This document shows, in pieces, positions 27,744 through 37,522 of a stretch of 64,000 nucleotides of DNA; the stretch's first letter is position 1, and each line of letters begins with the position of its first letter. The notes beneath the pieces are model-generated. The model saw only the letters and a list, made by a program, of their open reading frames with translations. It made no database searches and was not told where the DNA came from. The stretch is from Spirosoma linguale DSM 74. Its GTDB lineage: Bacteria > Bacteroidota > Bacteroidia > Cytophagales > Spirosomataceae. Location of the stretch: contig CP001769.1 of assembly GCA_000024525.1 (NCBI GenBank), positions 1,240,001 to 1,304,000 on the forward strand, in the 5' to 3' direction. A program made the translations under genes and the position numbers.

Positions 27744-28841
27744 ATGACTACTCAAATTTTACTCGTTGAAGACGAAGCCCAAATCCGAGAAAACGTAGCT
27801 GAACTGCTTACGCTACATGGCTTTCAGGTAGAAACAGCCGTGAATGGTCGTGAGGGTATAAGCCAGGCTTTGTTACAGCAACCAGATTTAATTTTGTGTG
27901 ATATCATGATGCCCGAAGTTGATGGGTATCAAGTACTGGATGTTGTCCGTAATAATCGGTCGACCGCCAATATTCCATTTATCTTTTTGACCGCCAAAAC
28001 CGAACCTGCCGACCTGCGCCGTGGTATGGTCATGGGGGCTGACGATTACCTGACAAAACCCTTTACATTCCAGAGTCTGCTCAGCGCCATCGAAAGCCGG
28101 TTACAACGGGAGGCAATGCGGAAAGCAGATTTAAAGGCGCAGATGGAAAACTTTCGTCACTCCCTGGCGTCGGTGTCGGTTCATGAGTACAACACTTGTC
28201 TTACGGGTATAATTGGGTTTGCTTCGATGTTAACCGACCCAAGTCAGGGATTTAACGGCGAGGAGACACAGATGATGCTCAGCATGATTAAGGTGAGTGG
28301 CCTGCGGCTGAAACGCTCGCTGGATAATATCCAGTTGATGGACCTGTTACAAAAAATGGAGCCATCACATCCTGAGTACGCATACTATGCAAGCGGCAGC
28401 TCCACCATTTCAGCAGAACTTGTTACGGCCTGTGTCGAGTCAATTGAACTCCGGCTGGATAAAAAAGTAGACTGGCGGCAGGAAGTGGCTACTGCGCAAC
28501 TTCAGCTTTCAGCTATAAATTTGAAAAAGTGCCTCGAAGAGTTAATCGATAACGCCTTTAAGTTCTCTTATCCCGACCAGACCGTCCATATGTTCGGCGA
28601 ACCGGATGGAGCAGGGTATCGCTTTACCATCACCAACTCAGGCCAGCCGTTTACACCCGAAAACGATGCAAGTATTGCACCTTACGTGCAGTTTGACCGG
28701 AAAAAATACGAACAGCAGGGGTTCGGTATAGGCTTGTCTATCGTGCGCGCAATCGTGGAGTTAAATAATGGAAGGTTATCGATCGAGAGCCCGTCAGCGG
28801 GCTTTACCAAAGCAGTGATTTGGCTACCCCGTGGAGATTAA
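27744..28841 (+). CDS. REC-histidine kinase with variant H-box
   Basis: 365 residues: receiver 1-120 with D53 (LILCDIMMPEVDG) and K in LTKPF, then a HisKA-like helix pair with H147 in SVHEYNTCLTGIIGF, and an HATPase domain (EELIDNAFKFSY, GFGIGLSIVRAIV). The receiver is strikingly like that of the LytTR regulator at 23036 (shared QIREN...AELLT start). The H-box lacks the usual Pro three to five residues after the His (NTC in place of RTP), and the G1 box reads TNSGQPF rather than DxGxG. Catalytic competence is therefore uncertain. It sits between two paralogous giant PAS/GAF kinases with gaps of 20 and 35 bases, so all three are co-transcribed. Confidence 0.85.
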   Translation: MTTQILLVEDEAQIRENVAELLTLHGFQVETAVNGREGISQALLQQPDLILCDIMMPEVDGYQVLDVVRNNRSTANIPFIFLTAKTEPADLRRGMVMGADDYLTKPFTFQSLLSAIESRLQREAMRKADLKAQMENFRHSLASVSVHEYNTCLTGIIGFASMLTDPSQGFNGEETQMMLSMIKVSGLRLKRSLDNIQLMDLLQKMEPSHPEYAYYASGSSTISAELVTACVESIELRLDKKVDWRQEVATAQLQLSAINLKKCLEELIDNAFKFSYPDQTVHMFGEPDGAGYRFTITNSGQPFTPENDASIAPYVQFDRKKYEQQGFGIGLSIVRAIVELNNGRLSIESPSAGFTKAVIWLPRGD

Positions 28842-28876
28842 TCCACACAGATGTTTAGAACAACCGTAAGCCGCTC

Positions 28877-31800
28877 ATGAATAAATCCAGCCCACTATTT
28901 GAAGAGAAAAACCAGTACGGCTTTTCGAAATCCAATCTACTTGTTGACGATCTGCCTGATCTGCCAATGGGTATTGTTGTTTGCAAACCGGTAAAAAGTA
29001 AAACAGGGGCGGTTACCAAGTTAAAGATCACCTATTGCAATCCCTTTGCAGCCTCGCTCCTTGAGTGGCACGATGAGGCCGGGGAAGCCATTTGCCTTAA
29101 TGACATACCGGAGCTGATAACGCTTCTTAAGCCTGCTATTCACGTGCTGGAAACGGGTTATCCCGTTACGACCGATATACACATAGGCAAGTCGAAAAAT
29201 GTGCCGTTGCATACCTGTTCAATCAGGCGGCACAACGGGCAGTGCATCATCTACCTGGAAGCGACCGGACCCAAAGAAAAGCTTAACAGTGATCTGCAAC
29301 GTCGACTGCAGCTGGAAGCAATTATTTCGTCAATGTCCAGCCGTCTGCTCTCCATAGCAGCGCCCGATCTGGATACGTTTATTCTTGAATCGCTAGCCAG
29401 AATTGGCGAGTACAATCGGGCTGATCGGGTGTATGTGTTCAAGTACTTGAACAATGGCACGATTATGAGCTGCACGCATGAATGGTGTGCCGAAGGCATT
29501 GATCCCCAACTGCCTCATATGCAAAACGACCCTGTCTCGCTTTACCCGTGGTGGCACCAGAAAATGATTAATCAGGAGTCTATTCGACTGGCTACGCTGG
29601 ACGATTTGCCCGCTTATGCCATTCCGGAGCGGAAAAGCCTGAAAAGGCAAAGTATCAAGTCGCTGCTGGTTATGCCCATGATTCTCGATGGCAACCTGAT
29701 TGGGTATGTAGGTTTTGATGCAGTACGGGAGGAGCGCAACTGGGACGAAAATGATACCGACTTACTAAAAACCTTTGCTTCGCTGATCATCAATGCAACC
29801 AGCCGGGTTGTACGGGAACAACTTTTACAACGAGCTAACAAGCGCCTTGAGGGGCTCAATAAAATCAGCACGGCTTTACTGAACAGCAGTTTGCTGAATG
29901 AGCAACCAGGCTTCACCGCTCTCAAGTACGTTTATGAAATGATTCCGTGCGAGGTCGGAATTTTATTTCGTATCGATAAGAATGATCAATCTGCTTTTAC
30001 CGAAAGTCGAATTCGACGGGGTAAGCAGGAACACAGGCGGGATATCCGTTTTTCAGCCGAGTTTCTTCGGCATCCAACCTTTTTGCAGGGGCGGGAACTA
30101 CTCATAAACCAGCTCCAAGCCGATACTCCCAGTTTTCCGCCGGGATTCAATCCGTTTCAATGGGGCCATCACTCATTTCTGGGTGTTCCTCTCTTTGCTC
30201 ACCAGCAATACATTGGCCTTGTTGTATTGCTGGATAAGACACCGGATTTTTTTACTGCCGAACACATATTGATTGCCCGCGAAGTAGCGGATCAACTGTC
30301 CATTGTACTGCTACAGGAAGAAGTTAACCGGCAGTTGGGCGAACAGGCTGGCAAACTGCACGAAAATAACCAGCTTTTGCAGGCAATCATTGATCATACG
30401 CCGGCTGTTCTGGCATTTTGGGAACCGGTTCGCATTGATGGCCGCATTGTTGATTTTAAATACCTGCTATCAAATCCGGTCAATTCAGCCGTTACGGGTT
30501 ATAGCCACGAGGAACTCATGCACAGTACGCTCGTGACGCTGTTTCCGTTTACGCGCGATAACGGAATATTCAGCCGAGCCGTAGAAGTTGCCGAAACCGG
30601 CAATTCGCAACAGTTTCAGCTTAAGTACAGGCTGAAAACGGGCGACCTTTGGGGTGAATATTCGCTGGTTCGGGTTGGCGGAAATGTCCTGCTGACTATT
30701 AAAGATATATCTCATCTTAAGGAGACCGAAGAACAGCTCAGGCAGTCTAACGCCGAACTGGAAAAGCGTGTAGCTGCCAGAACGGGCGAAATCCAACAGC
30801 TATTTGCCATGCAGCAGGCTGTGTTTAAACACGCTGGCCTGGCAATCACCGCAACGGATGCCCAGGGCGTTATTCAACTCGTTAATCCGGCATTGGAGAG
30901 CCTGACAGGCTATACCGCCGATGAATTGATTGGAAAAGTTACACCCAGAGCGCTACGAGACCCGGTCTTTCATCAGAATCTGCTTCAAAAGTTAGCCCCC
31001 GATCTGGTTGACGATGGTACCGGCGAAGAGCACGTTATCGAGTATATCCGAAAAAACGATTTTCTACGGCGCGAAAATGTCCTCCTTACCAAGCAGGGGC
31101 AGCGCATACCTGTTTTGTCGACGGTAAGTGGCCTATATGATGATAACAATGTGCTCATTGGATTTGTCGATATCGTTGCCGACATATCGTATCTGAAAAC
31201 AATTGAGCACAAATTGATGCAGGCTAACCAGCGCAGTCGATTAGCCACTATGGCTGGCAAACTGGGTGTATGGGAATGGAATCTGCTTACCAACGAGATA
31301 ATGATGGATGAGAACTTCCTGGTCTTATTTGGGCTCCCGGAAAATGCATCAATCAAACGGATAGAAGATCTGGAACAGATCGTTCATCCCGACGATCTGG
31401 CTTATTTTAAGCAAAACGTACAGAATATCATCGAATCGCAAAAGCCCTTCGATGTTGAGTTTCGGGTGTTTTTCCCCTCTACAAAAACAACCCATTACTT
31501 AAAGGCCGATGGGTTGATTGTGCAGAATGAAGATGGTATCAACAACCGACTGATTGGCGTCATTCGGGATCGCACGAAAAAGCGGCAGGCCGATCAGGCA
31601 CTGAAAATCAGTGAAAAACGGTACCGTTCATTGGTCGACCATTTAAAAGATATTGTTTTTCAGATAGATACGTCAGGTTGCCTGACGTATCTGAACCCGG
31701 TCTGGCAAAAAATTACGGGGTTCAGCCTGGAAGAAACATTGGGGAAACCCTTCCTGGACTTTGTGTTTCCTGATGATCGGGAGCGAAACCAGTATTTATG

Positions 31801-33097
31801 TGACCAGCTTATATGCCGTCAAAAGGCAATTTGTCAACATGTGGTACGCTACATTCACAAGGACGGTGGCTATCGGTGGATCGATGTATTTGCTCAGCTT
31901 ACCGTAAACGAGCTGGATGAAGTTACGGGTATTACTGGCACTTTCACGGATATAACCGAGCGTAAGAAAGCAGAAGACGCGCTGCTGGAAAGCGAGCAGC
32001 GGTTTCGGGATATTGCCGAAAACGTCGATGAAATCTTCTGGATTCGGGACCTACTGGAGCCGAAGTTTATTTACATAAACCCGGCTTATGAAAAGTTTAC
32101 CGGCCAACTGGCCGAAACGTTGTACGAAAACCCGCTGGTTTTTCTGAATTTTATTCTGGAAGAAGATCGCTCTAAAGTACTGGCCAACTTTGTGGACGAA
32201 GCCAACCAGGATTCTACGTTCCAGTTTCGGGCACGGCACAAAGACGGTAGCCTTCGGCATCTGGATGTTCGGCTTTTCAGGGTGGTGAATGAAGAGGGTG
32301 TATTGATACGCCGGATTGGCATGGCCACCGACATTACAACTGCTATCGAAAAAGAACTGATTCTGGAAGAGTCGCTCACGAAAGAACGAACGTTGAACGC
32401 GCTGAAATCTCAATTCATTTCAACCGCTTCTCACGAGTTCAGAACCCCCCTGGCGGCTATCAATTCCAGTGTTGAACTGGTAAAGCACTATGTCAATGTT
32501 GGGAGTGCCGATACGCCTATGACGAAAGTAATTAATCAGCACATTGAGAAAATATGCCAGAAGGTTTTCTTTCTCAATGACCTGATTACGGATACGCTGA
32601 CAATCAGTAAAATAGACGAAGGAAGGATAACTGTCAATTTAGAGTTAACCGATTTAATAGAACTGTACGAGAATACCGTAAAGCACTACTTCAGTGATCG
32701 GGAAGATAATCGATTCGTTGAATTCGAGTATATTGGTAATCCGGTTACGGTGAACCTAGATCGGAAATTAACCGAACACATTCTGACTAATCTGTTGTCG
32801 AACGCGTTTAAGTTTTCGAACAAAAATCCACGATTAACGATCAGCTTCTGCACTGAAGAGGTCATGATGACCATTCGTGATGAAGGAATAGGAATACCCG
32901 AAAAAGACATTGCCAATCTGTTCGGTAAATTCTTCAGAGCCAGTAATGTCACGGGCTTTCAGGGTACCGGTCTGGGCCTGGCCATCTGTCAGGAATACAT
33001 TACGTTGCAGAATGGCCGGATCACTTGTGAAAGCAGGGAAGGAGTTGGTACGTCGTTTAAGGTTTACTTTCCGTTTTCAGCGAATGAGCAGCCGTAG
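28877..33097 (+). CDS. Large soluble PAS/GAF sensor histidine kinase
   Basis: 1406 residues, the largest protein of the window, with no membrane segment. Domains: PAS-like (about 25-125), GAF (about 145-310, with the CTHEWCAEGI block), GAF (about 320-480), PAS (about 500-610), a coil (ELEKRVAARTGEIQQL), four further PAS domains (about 650-770, 785-900, 915-1030, 1040-1155), HisKA with H1186 in STASHEFRTPLA and HATPase (NLLSNAFKFSN, DEGIGIP, GTGLGLAICQ). The layout is the same as the kinase at 23944 plus one PAS, so the pair arose by duplication around the REC-kinase gene. No own receiver is present. It ends the plus-strand signalling operon. Confidence 0.9.
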   Translation: MNKSSPLFEEKNQYGFSKSNLLVDDLPDLPMGIVVCKPVKSKTGAVTKLKITYCNPFAASLLEWHDEAGEAICLNDIPELITLLKPAIHVLETGYPVTTDIHIGKSKNVPLHTCSIRRHNGQCIIYLEATGPKEKLNSDLQRRLQLEAIISSMSSRLLSIAAPDLDTFILESLARIGEYNRADRVYVFKYLNNGTIMSCTHEWCAEGIDPQLPHMQNDPVSLYPWWHQKMINQESIRLATLDDLPAYAIPERKSLKRQSIKSLLVMPMILDGNLIGYVGFDAVREERNWDENDTDLLKTFASLIINATSRVVREQLLQRANKRLEGLNKISTALLNSSLLNEQPGFTALKYVYEMIPCEVGILFRIDKNDQSAFTESRIRRGKQEHRRDIRFSAEFLRHPTFLQGRELLINQLQADTPSFPPGFNPFQWGHHSFLGVPLFAHQQYIGLVVLLDKTPDFFTAEHILIAREVADQLSIVLLQEEVNRQLGEQAGKLHENNQLLQAIIDHTPAVLAFWEPVRIDGRIVDFKYLLSNPVNSAVTGYSHEELMHSTLVTLFPFTRDNGIFSRAVEVAETGNSQQFQLKYRLKTGDLWGEYSLVRVGGNVLLTIKDISHLKETEEQLRQSNAELEKRVAARTGEIQQLFAMQQAVFKHAGLAITATDAQGVIQLVNPALESLTGYTADELIGKVTPRALRDPVFHQNLLQKLAPDLVDDGTGEEHVIEYIRKNDFLRRENVLLTKQGQRIPVLSTVSGLYDDNNVLIGFVDIVADISYLKTIEHKLMQANQRSRLATMAGKLGVWEWNLLTNEIMMDENFLVLFGLPENASIKRIEDLEQIVHPDDLAYFKQNVQNIIESQKPFDVEFRVFFPSTKTTHYLKADGLIVQNEDGINNRLIGVIRDRTKKRQADQALKISEKRYRSLVDHLKDIVFQIDTSGCLTYLNPVWQKITGFSLEETLGKPFLDFVFPDDRERNQYLCDQLICRQKAICQHVVRYIHKDGGYRWIDVFAQLTVNELDEVTGITGTFTDITERKKAEDALLESEQRFRDIAENVDEIFWIRDLLEPKFIYINPAYEKFTGQLAETLYENPLVFLNFILEEDRSKVLANFVDEANQDSTFQFRARHKDGSLRHLDVRLFRVVNEEGVLIRRIGMATDITTAIEKELILEESLTKERTLNALKSQFISTASHEFRTPLAAINSSVELVKHYVNVGSADTPMTKVINQHIEKICQKVFFLNDLITDTLTISKIDEGRITVNLELTDLIELYENTVKHYFSDREDNRFVEFEYIGNPVTVNLDRKLTEHILTNLLSNAFKFSNKNPRLTISFCTEEVMMTIRDEGIGIPEKDIANLFGKFFRASNVTGFQGTGLGLAICQEYITLQNGRITCESREGVGTSFKVYFPFSANEQP

Positions 33098-33239
33098 CGG
33101 TTGACTTATTTATGAACATTGCGCTATCCCGGAATTATCTGGGAGGAGTATTGTTTATGAGTCAACTGCAGGGTTATAACGGGGCGATGCATTCGCCGGA
33201 GACCGTTTTGTTCACTGTACACAACCATTCGCCACGTTT

Positions 33240-35036
33240 ATGCGGTTACTCTACGCCTATTTACGCCAATATTGGGGTTTGCTCATTCTAGCCCTTGTTC
33301 TGGCTGCTATCAACCAGATTTTTTCCCTGCTTGATCCTTATATTTTTCGTAAAATTATTGATCAGTACGTCGTTAAGCCAGGCGGAAAGCTCTCGGATAT
33401 AAATTTCTGGACGTTCCTGAGCGACGGGGCGGGCTTGCTCATCCTGCAGGCTCTGGGCGTAGCCATGGTGAGCCGGATTGCCAAGAACTTTCAGGATTAT
33501 TACGTTAATGTGATTACTCAGCGGCTGGGTGCCCGGCTATACACCGATGGGCTGCGGCACTCACTGGAACTGCCGTATCAGGTCTTTGAAGATCAGCGCT
33601 CCGGGGAGACTCTGGGCAAGTTGCAGAAAGTCCGGGCCGATGTCGAAAAGCTGATCCAGTCCTTTGTAAACGTGCTGTTTACATCAATCGTGGGTATTGT
33701 ATTTGTCATGTGGTACGCTACTACCGTTTACTGGCCCATTGCACCAGCTTACTTCCTGACCATCCCGCTGCTGGGTTTCGTGAGTTCATTGCTGAGTAAA
33801 AAGATCAAAGTCGTTCAAAAGACGATTGTGGCCGAAACAACGGCGCTGGCCGGGTCAACGACCGAAAGCCTGCGTAATATTGAACTGGTAAAAAGCCTGG
33901 GGCTGGCCCAGCAGGAAACCGAACGTCTAAATGCGACGACGGATAAAATACTTCGCCTTGAGCTGAAGAAGGTTAAATACATACGTTCGCTGTCGTTTAT
34001 ACAGGGAACATTCGTGAATCTGTTACGCAACGCCATTATGCTGCTCATGCTGTTTCTGGTGGTACAGGAGCGCATCACGGTAGGGGAGTTCTTCTCGCTC
34101 TTTATTTATTCGTTCGCCATCTTCGGCCCTTTGCAGGAACTGGGTAATATCATCAACGTATATCGGGAAACGGAAGCGTCGCTGGCAAACTTTCAGCAGA
34201 TTCTCGACACGCCCCGCGACGTTCGGCCCGCCCATCCGCAGGCTATCAATAAAATTGAAACGCTGGCCTTTGAAGACGTTCGTTTTAAACACCTTACGGC
34301 CGATGCTCCCGCGCTGGCCGGTATCTCATTCACGGCAAAGCTCGGTGAAACCATCGCGTTTGTTGGCCCGTCGGGTTCTGGAAAAACAACGCTTGTGAAA
34401 CTGCTTGTGGGATTGTATCCGCCCCTGGCCGGACAAATTATGTACAACAATATTCCGGGCTCTGACATTAACATGGACGAGTTGCGCGAGCAAATCGGCT
34501 TTGTTACACAGGATACGCAACTTTTTGCCGGCACTATCCGCGAAAATCTTCGTTTCGTAGCGCCCAACGCTACGGATGAAGAATGTTTGCTGGCCCTGCA
34601 TCAGGCCGCTGCCGACTCCCTGCTCAATCGGGCGCCACAAGGCCTCGATACCGTGATTGGTGAAGGAGGTGTTAAAGTATCCGGTGGCGAAAAACAGCGG
34701 CTAAGCATTGCCCGTGCCTTACTGCGCAAGCCAACGTTGCTGGTCTTTGACGAAGCTACCTCCGCCCTTGATTCGCTCACGGAAGAAGAGATTGGCAAGA
34801 CCGTACGGGAGTTATCCGGCTCCCGGCAGCACATTACCATCCTGATTGCGCACCGTCTCAGCACAATTTTACACGCCGACCGTATTTTCGTGCTGGAGCG
34901 GGGTCACATAGCTGAGCAGGGCGGCCACGCTGAACTTCTTCAGCAGAAAGGCCTCTATTACGCCATGTGGCGACAGCAAATCGGCGAGCGGAAAGAGTTG
35001 TCAACGCCGAGCGCGAAAGCAATGGCTGTTAATTAG
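33240..35036 (+). CDS. ABC exporter, fused permease and ATPase
   Basis: 598 residues: an N-terminal six-helix membrane domain (about 10-310) and a nucleotide-binding domain with Walker A (GPSGSGKTTLVK), signature (VSGGEKQRLSIARA), Walker B (TLLVFDEATSALD) and H-loop (IAHRLS). This half-transporter layout (MsbA/MdlB/BmrA type) works as a dimer. Its substrate cannot be told from sequence; lipid, drug or peptide export are all possible. It starts 142 bases after the last kinase on the same strand. That gap has no clear terminator, so read-through from the signalling operon is possible. Confidence 0.9.
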   Translation: MRLLYAYLRQYWGLLILALVLAAINQIFSLLDPYIFRKIIDQYVVKPGGKLSDINFWTFLSDGAGLLILQALGVAMVSRIAKNFQDYYVNVITQRLGARLYTDGLRHSLELPYQVFEDQRSGETLGKLQKVRADVEKLIQSFVNVLFTSIVGIVFVMWYATTVYWPIAPAYFLTIPLLGFVSSLLSKKIKVVQKTIVAETTALAGSTTESLRNIELVKSLGLAQQETERLNATTDKILRLELKKVKYIRSLSFIQGTFVNLLRNAIMLLMLFLVVQERITVGEFFSLFIYSFAIFGPLQELGNIINVYRETEASLANFQQILDTPRDVRPAHPQAINKIETLAFEDVRFKHLTADAPALAGISFTAKLGETIAFVGPSGSGKTTLVKLLVGLYPPLAGQIMYNNIPGSDINMDELREQIGFVTQDTQLFAGTIRENLRFVAPNATDEECLLALHQAAADSLLNRAPQGLDTVIGEGGVKVSGGEKQRLSIARALLRKPTLLVFDEATSALDSLTEEEIGKTVRELSGSRQHITILIAHRLSTILHADRIFVLERGHIAEQGGHAELLQQKGLYYAMWRQQIGERKELSTPSAKAMAVN

Positions 35037-35093
35037 CATAACTAATAGTTTGAGTTAATAGTCGATAAAAAAAGGTTTAACCAACAGACAACC

Positions 35094-35894
35094 TCACATA
35101 TGCTCTGCAATGAGCACAATTAATTGCGAAGCAGGTAGGAAAATGAGTTGAGCCATCAAAGTACCCAGTAGCCGGGCAATGACCAGTATGACAACCTGAT
35201 TTCTGAAAGCCGTCTCCTCAAACTTGCCTTCTGTTACTTCATCGGTCAGAATGGACAAGTAAGGGTCGATAAACAGAAACATCAGGATGGTGGCCAGGCC
35301 ATTGATGACCGACGATAAATTGCTGGACGTTGTTCGTAAACTCGGATTCAAGTAACCTGCATACAAGGACGCTAGTACGCCTACCGTCAAAACTGCTACC
35401 GCGACAACGTTAAACACGAATACACGCCAGGGAAAAGGCCCCTTTTTAACTAACCGGCTGACGTTCTGATAACTGGGGATAACTGTACTCGAACGAACTA
35501 AATCCAATCCTCGCGATGACATACCGGCCAGCACGAGTCCGGGCATCGACTTATGCTGACTGAAGTGAACAACTGCGTAGGAAAATAGTCGTTGGAAAGA
35601 TGGGATCAACAAGGCGCCGAGGAGCGTGGCAAACGATGTCATCCATAAAATCCAATAGAATTGTTCGATGGGATTGGCATGAGAAAGGCCAATGTTCTTC
35701 TCAACAATGTTAGCTAATATAGGCGACTGAAAGCCATTTGCCGTTCTTGATACCAATACCAATACGTTGAACAAGGCAAAAGACACCGCTATTTTCCGGG
35801 TTCGTATTCCCACAATCCGCACCGAATAGGAGAGGGTGCTGATCAGGTTTATGAGAAACGTTAATAGCAGTACCCAGAGAATTTGCGTAGTCAT
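35094..35894 (-). CDS. amj: Amj-family lipid II flippase (DUF2837)
   Basis: 266 residues with about six to seven hydrophobic segments. The N-terminal block LINLISTLSYSVRIVGIRTRKIA and the following NVLVLVSRTANGFQSP are characteristic of the Amj (DUF2837) family. In Bacillus subtilis Amj is an alternative to MurJ for flipping lipid II across the membrane during peptidoglycan synthesis. Assignment to transport of lipid-linked precursors here is by family. It faces the ABC exporter across a 57-base convergent gap, the only convergent junction in the window without a long palindrome. Confidence 0.82.
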   Translation of the reverse strand: MTTQILWVLLLTFLINLISTLSYSVRIVGIRTRKIAVSFALFNVLVLVSRTANGFQSPILANIVEKNIGLSHANPIEQFYWILWMTSFATLLGALLIPSFQRLFSYAVVHFSQHKSMPGLVLAGMSSRGLDLVRSSTVIPSYQNVSRLVKKGPFPWRVFVFNVVAVAVLTVGVLASLYAGYLNPSLRTTSSNLSSVINGLATILMFLFIDPYLSILTDEVTEGKFEETAFRNQVVILVIARLLGTLMAQLIFLPASQLIVLIAEHM

Positions 35895-35925
35895 CGATTA
35901 GGGAATTACAAAGAAATTGAAACTT

Positions 35926-36049
35926 GATGGCGCAAGGCTCTAGCCTTGTGTCTACTATCCTCCGGCCTCTGGCCGGTAAATTGTAATAGTTGAAGACACC
36001 GGCCAGAGGCCGGACAATAGTGGACACAAGGCCAGAGCCTTACGCCATC
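35926..36049. repeat. Large imperfect palindrome, 52-bp arms
   Basis: Arms 35926-35977 and 35998-36049 pair at 47 of 52 positions around a 20-base loop. The arms hold nested words (GGCCTCTGGCC, AAGGCTCTAGCC). It lies 6 bases past the stop of the DUF1501 gene and 32 bases ahead of the amj start codon, so it could end the first transcript and insulate the second. Confidence 0.85.
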
Positions 36050-36055
36050 GTTAGT

Positions 36056-37504
36056 TTACGCCAGAATACCCTTTACCAGCTTTCCCTCTACATCGGTCAG
36101 CCGGAAACGGCGGCCCTGGAATTCGTAGACGAGCTTTTCGTGGTCTACGCCAAGCAGATGAAGGAGTGTGGCCTGGAAATCATGCACGTGAACGGGATTC
36201 TTGACGATGTTATAGCCAAACTCATCCGTTTCGCCGTAGGTAATCCCCGGCTTTATGCCCCCGCCCGCCATCCACATCGTGAAGCAGCGCGGGTGGTGGT
36301 CGCGCCCGTAATTGTCTTTGGTAAGTTTACCCTGCGAATAATTTGTCCGGCCAAATTCACCCCCCCAAACGACGACAGTATCGTCCAGCAGTCCCCGCTG
36401 TTTGAGGTCCTGAACCAGAGCCGCTGAGGCCTGATCCGTAGCTTTGCATTGTTTGGTTATTCCCGAGGGTAAATTGCCGTGCTGGTCCCACCCCTGATGG
36501 TACAACTGAACGAATTTGACATCGCGCTCCAGCAGTCGGCGGGCCATCAGGCAGTTGGCGGCAAAGGTGCCGGGGTTTCTGGACTCTGGGCCATACAAAT
36601 CAAATACCCAGTCGGGTTCGTTGGAGAGATCGTTCACGTCGGGAACGGACGTTTGCATCCTGAATGCCATCTCGTACTGAGCGATGTGGTTCGCTACTTC
36701 CGGGTCGCCGTACATTTCCTCCTGCACCTGATTGAGGTCTTTCAGGGCATCGAGCATGTAGCGCCGGTCGGTGGTGGTGTAGCCGTTGGGGTTGTTCAGG
36801 TAAAGCACGGGGTCGGCGCCGGAGCGGAACTGCACCCCCTGATGTTTCGATGGCAAAAAACCATTTCCCCAAAGCCGGGCGTATAAAGGCTGATCTTTGG
36901 GGGCATCATTGGAAACCAAAACGATAAAAGCGGGTAGATTTTCATTAGCGCTTCCCAGCCCATAACTTACCCAGGCACCAATGCTCGGGCGTCCGGCCAG
37001 CTGATTTCCCGTCTGAAAAAACGTGAGCGCCGGGTCGTGGTTGATCTGCTCGGTATACATCGACTTGATGAAGCACAAGTCGTCGGCTACTTTGCCGGTA
37101 TAAGGCATGAGTTCGCTGAGCCACGCACCGCTCTTACCGTGCTGGGCAAATTTGTAGGGCGAACTCACCAGCGGTAACGCCGACTGCTGGGCGCTCATAC
37201 TGGTGAGTCGCTGTCCTTTCCGCACCGATTCGGGCAGGTCTTTTCCGTGCATCTTTTCCAGAAACGGCTTATAATCGAACAGTTCCAGTTGTGACGGTCC
37301 CCCGCTCTGGCACATATAGACCACCCGCTTCGCCTTCGGCGGGCGATTGGGGGCCGTCAGTGCCTGTTGGGCAGTGGGATTGGAGAAAAGGTTCTGAGGC
37401 AATAACGTCCCGAGAGCCACTGAACCCAGTCCTAGTGTAGCTCTGGTCAGAAACGACCGCCGGTTAAACGTGTCGGCCAGATGTTGGGCAAGTTTCTCAC
37501 TCAT
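36056..37504 (-). CDS. DUF1501 family protein, Tat-exported
   Basis: 482 residues. The N-terminus carries a twin-arginine signal (NRRSFLTRATLGLGSVALG), so the folded protein should be exported. The rest matches DUF1501, a sulfatase/alkaline-phosphatase-superfamily group common in Planctomycetes and Cytophagales (VYMCQSGGPSQLELFDYKP, YHQGWDQHG, VVWGGEFGRTNYSQG, GRDHHPRCFTMWMAGGG). The histidine and aspartate clusters would bind metals. Biochemical function is not established. The gene follows the PSD1 cytochrome-like gene (37599) on the same strand, with a palindrome between them; the two gene types are habitually paired. Confidence 0.85.
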   Translation of the reverse strand: MSEKLAQHLADTFNRRSFLTRATLGLGSVALGTLLPQNLFSNPTAQQALTAPNRPPKAKRVVYMCQSGGPSQLELFDYKPFLEKMHGKDLPESVRKGQRLTSMSAQQSALPLVSSPYKFAQHGKSGAWLSELMPYTGKVADDLCFIKSMYTEQINHDPALTFFQTGNQLAGRPSIGAWVSYGLGSANENLPAFIVLVSNDAPKDQPLYARLWGNGFLPSKHQGVQFRSGADPVLYLNNPNGYTTTDRRYMLDALKDLNQVQEEMYGDPEVANHIAQYEMAFRMQTSVPDVNDLSNEPDWVFDLYGPESRNPGTFAANCLMARRLLERDVKFVQLYHQGWDQHGNLPSGITKQCKATDQASAALVQDLKQRGLLDDTVVVWGGEFGRTNYSQGKLTKDNYGRDHHPRCFTMWMAGGGIKPGITYGETDEFGYNIVKNPVHVHDFQATLLHLLGVDHEKLVYEFQGRRFRLTDVEGKLVKGILA

Positions 37505-37522
37505 CGCTCTTTGTGTTTTTAA

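Noticed and set aside
33112..33239. Possible small peptide starting at 33112 between the last kinase and the ABC exporter
   Set aside because: The frame runs into the exporter gene out of phase, has no family match and no convincing ribosome site.
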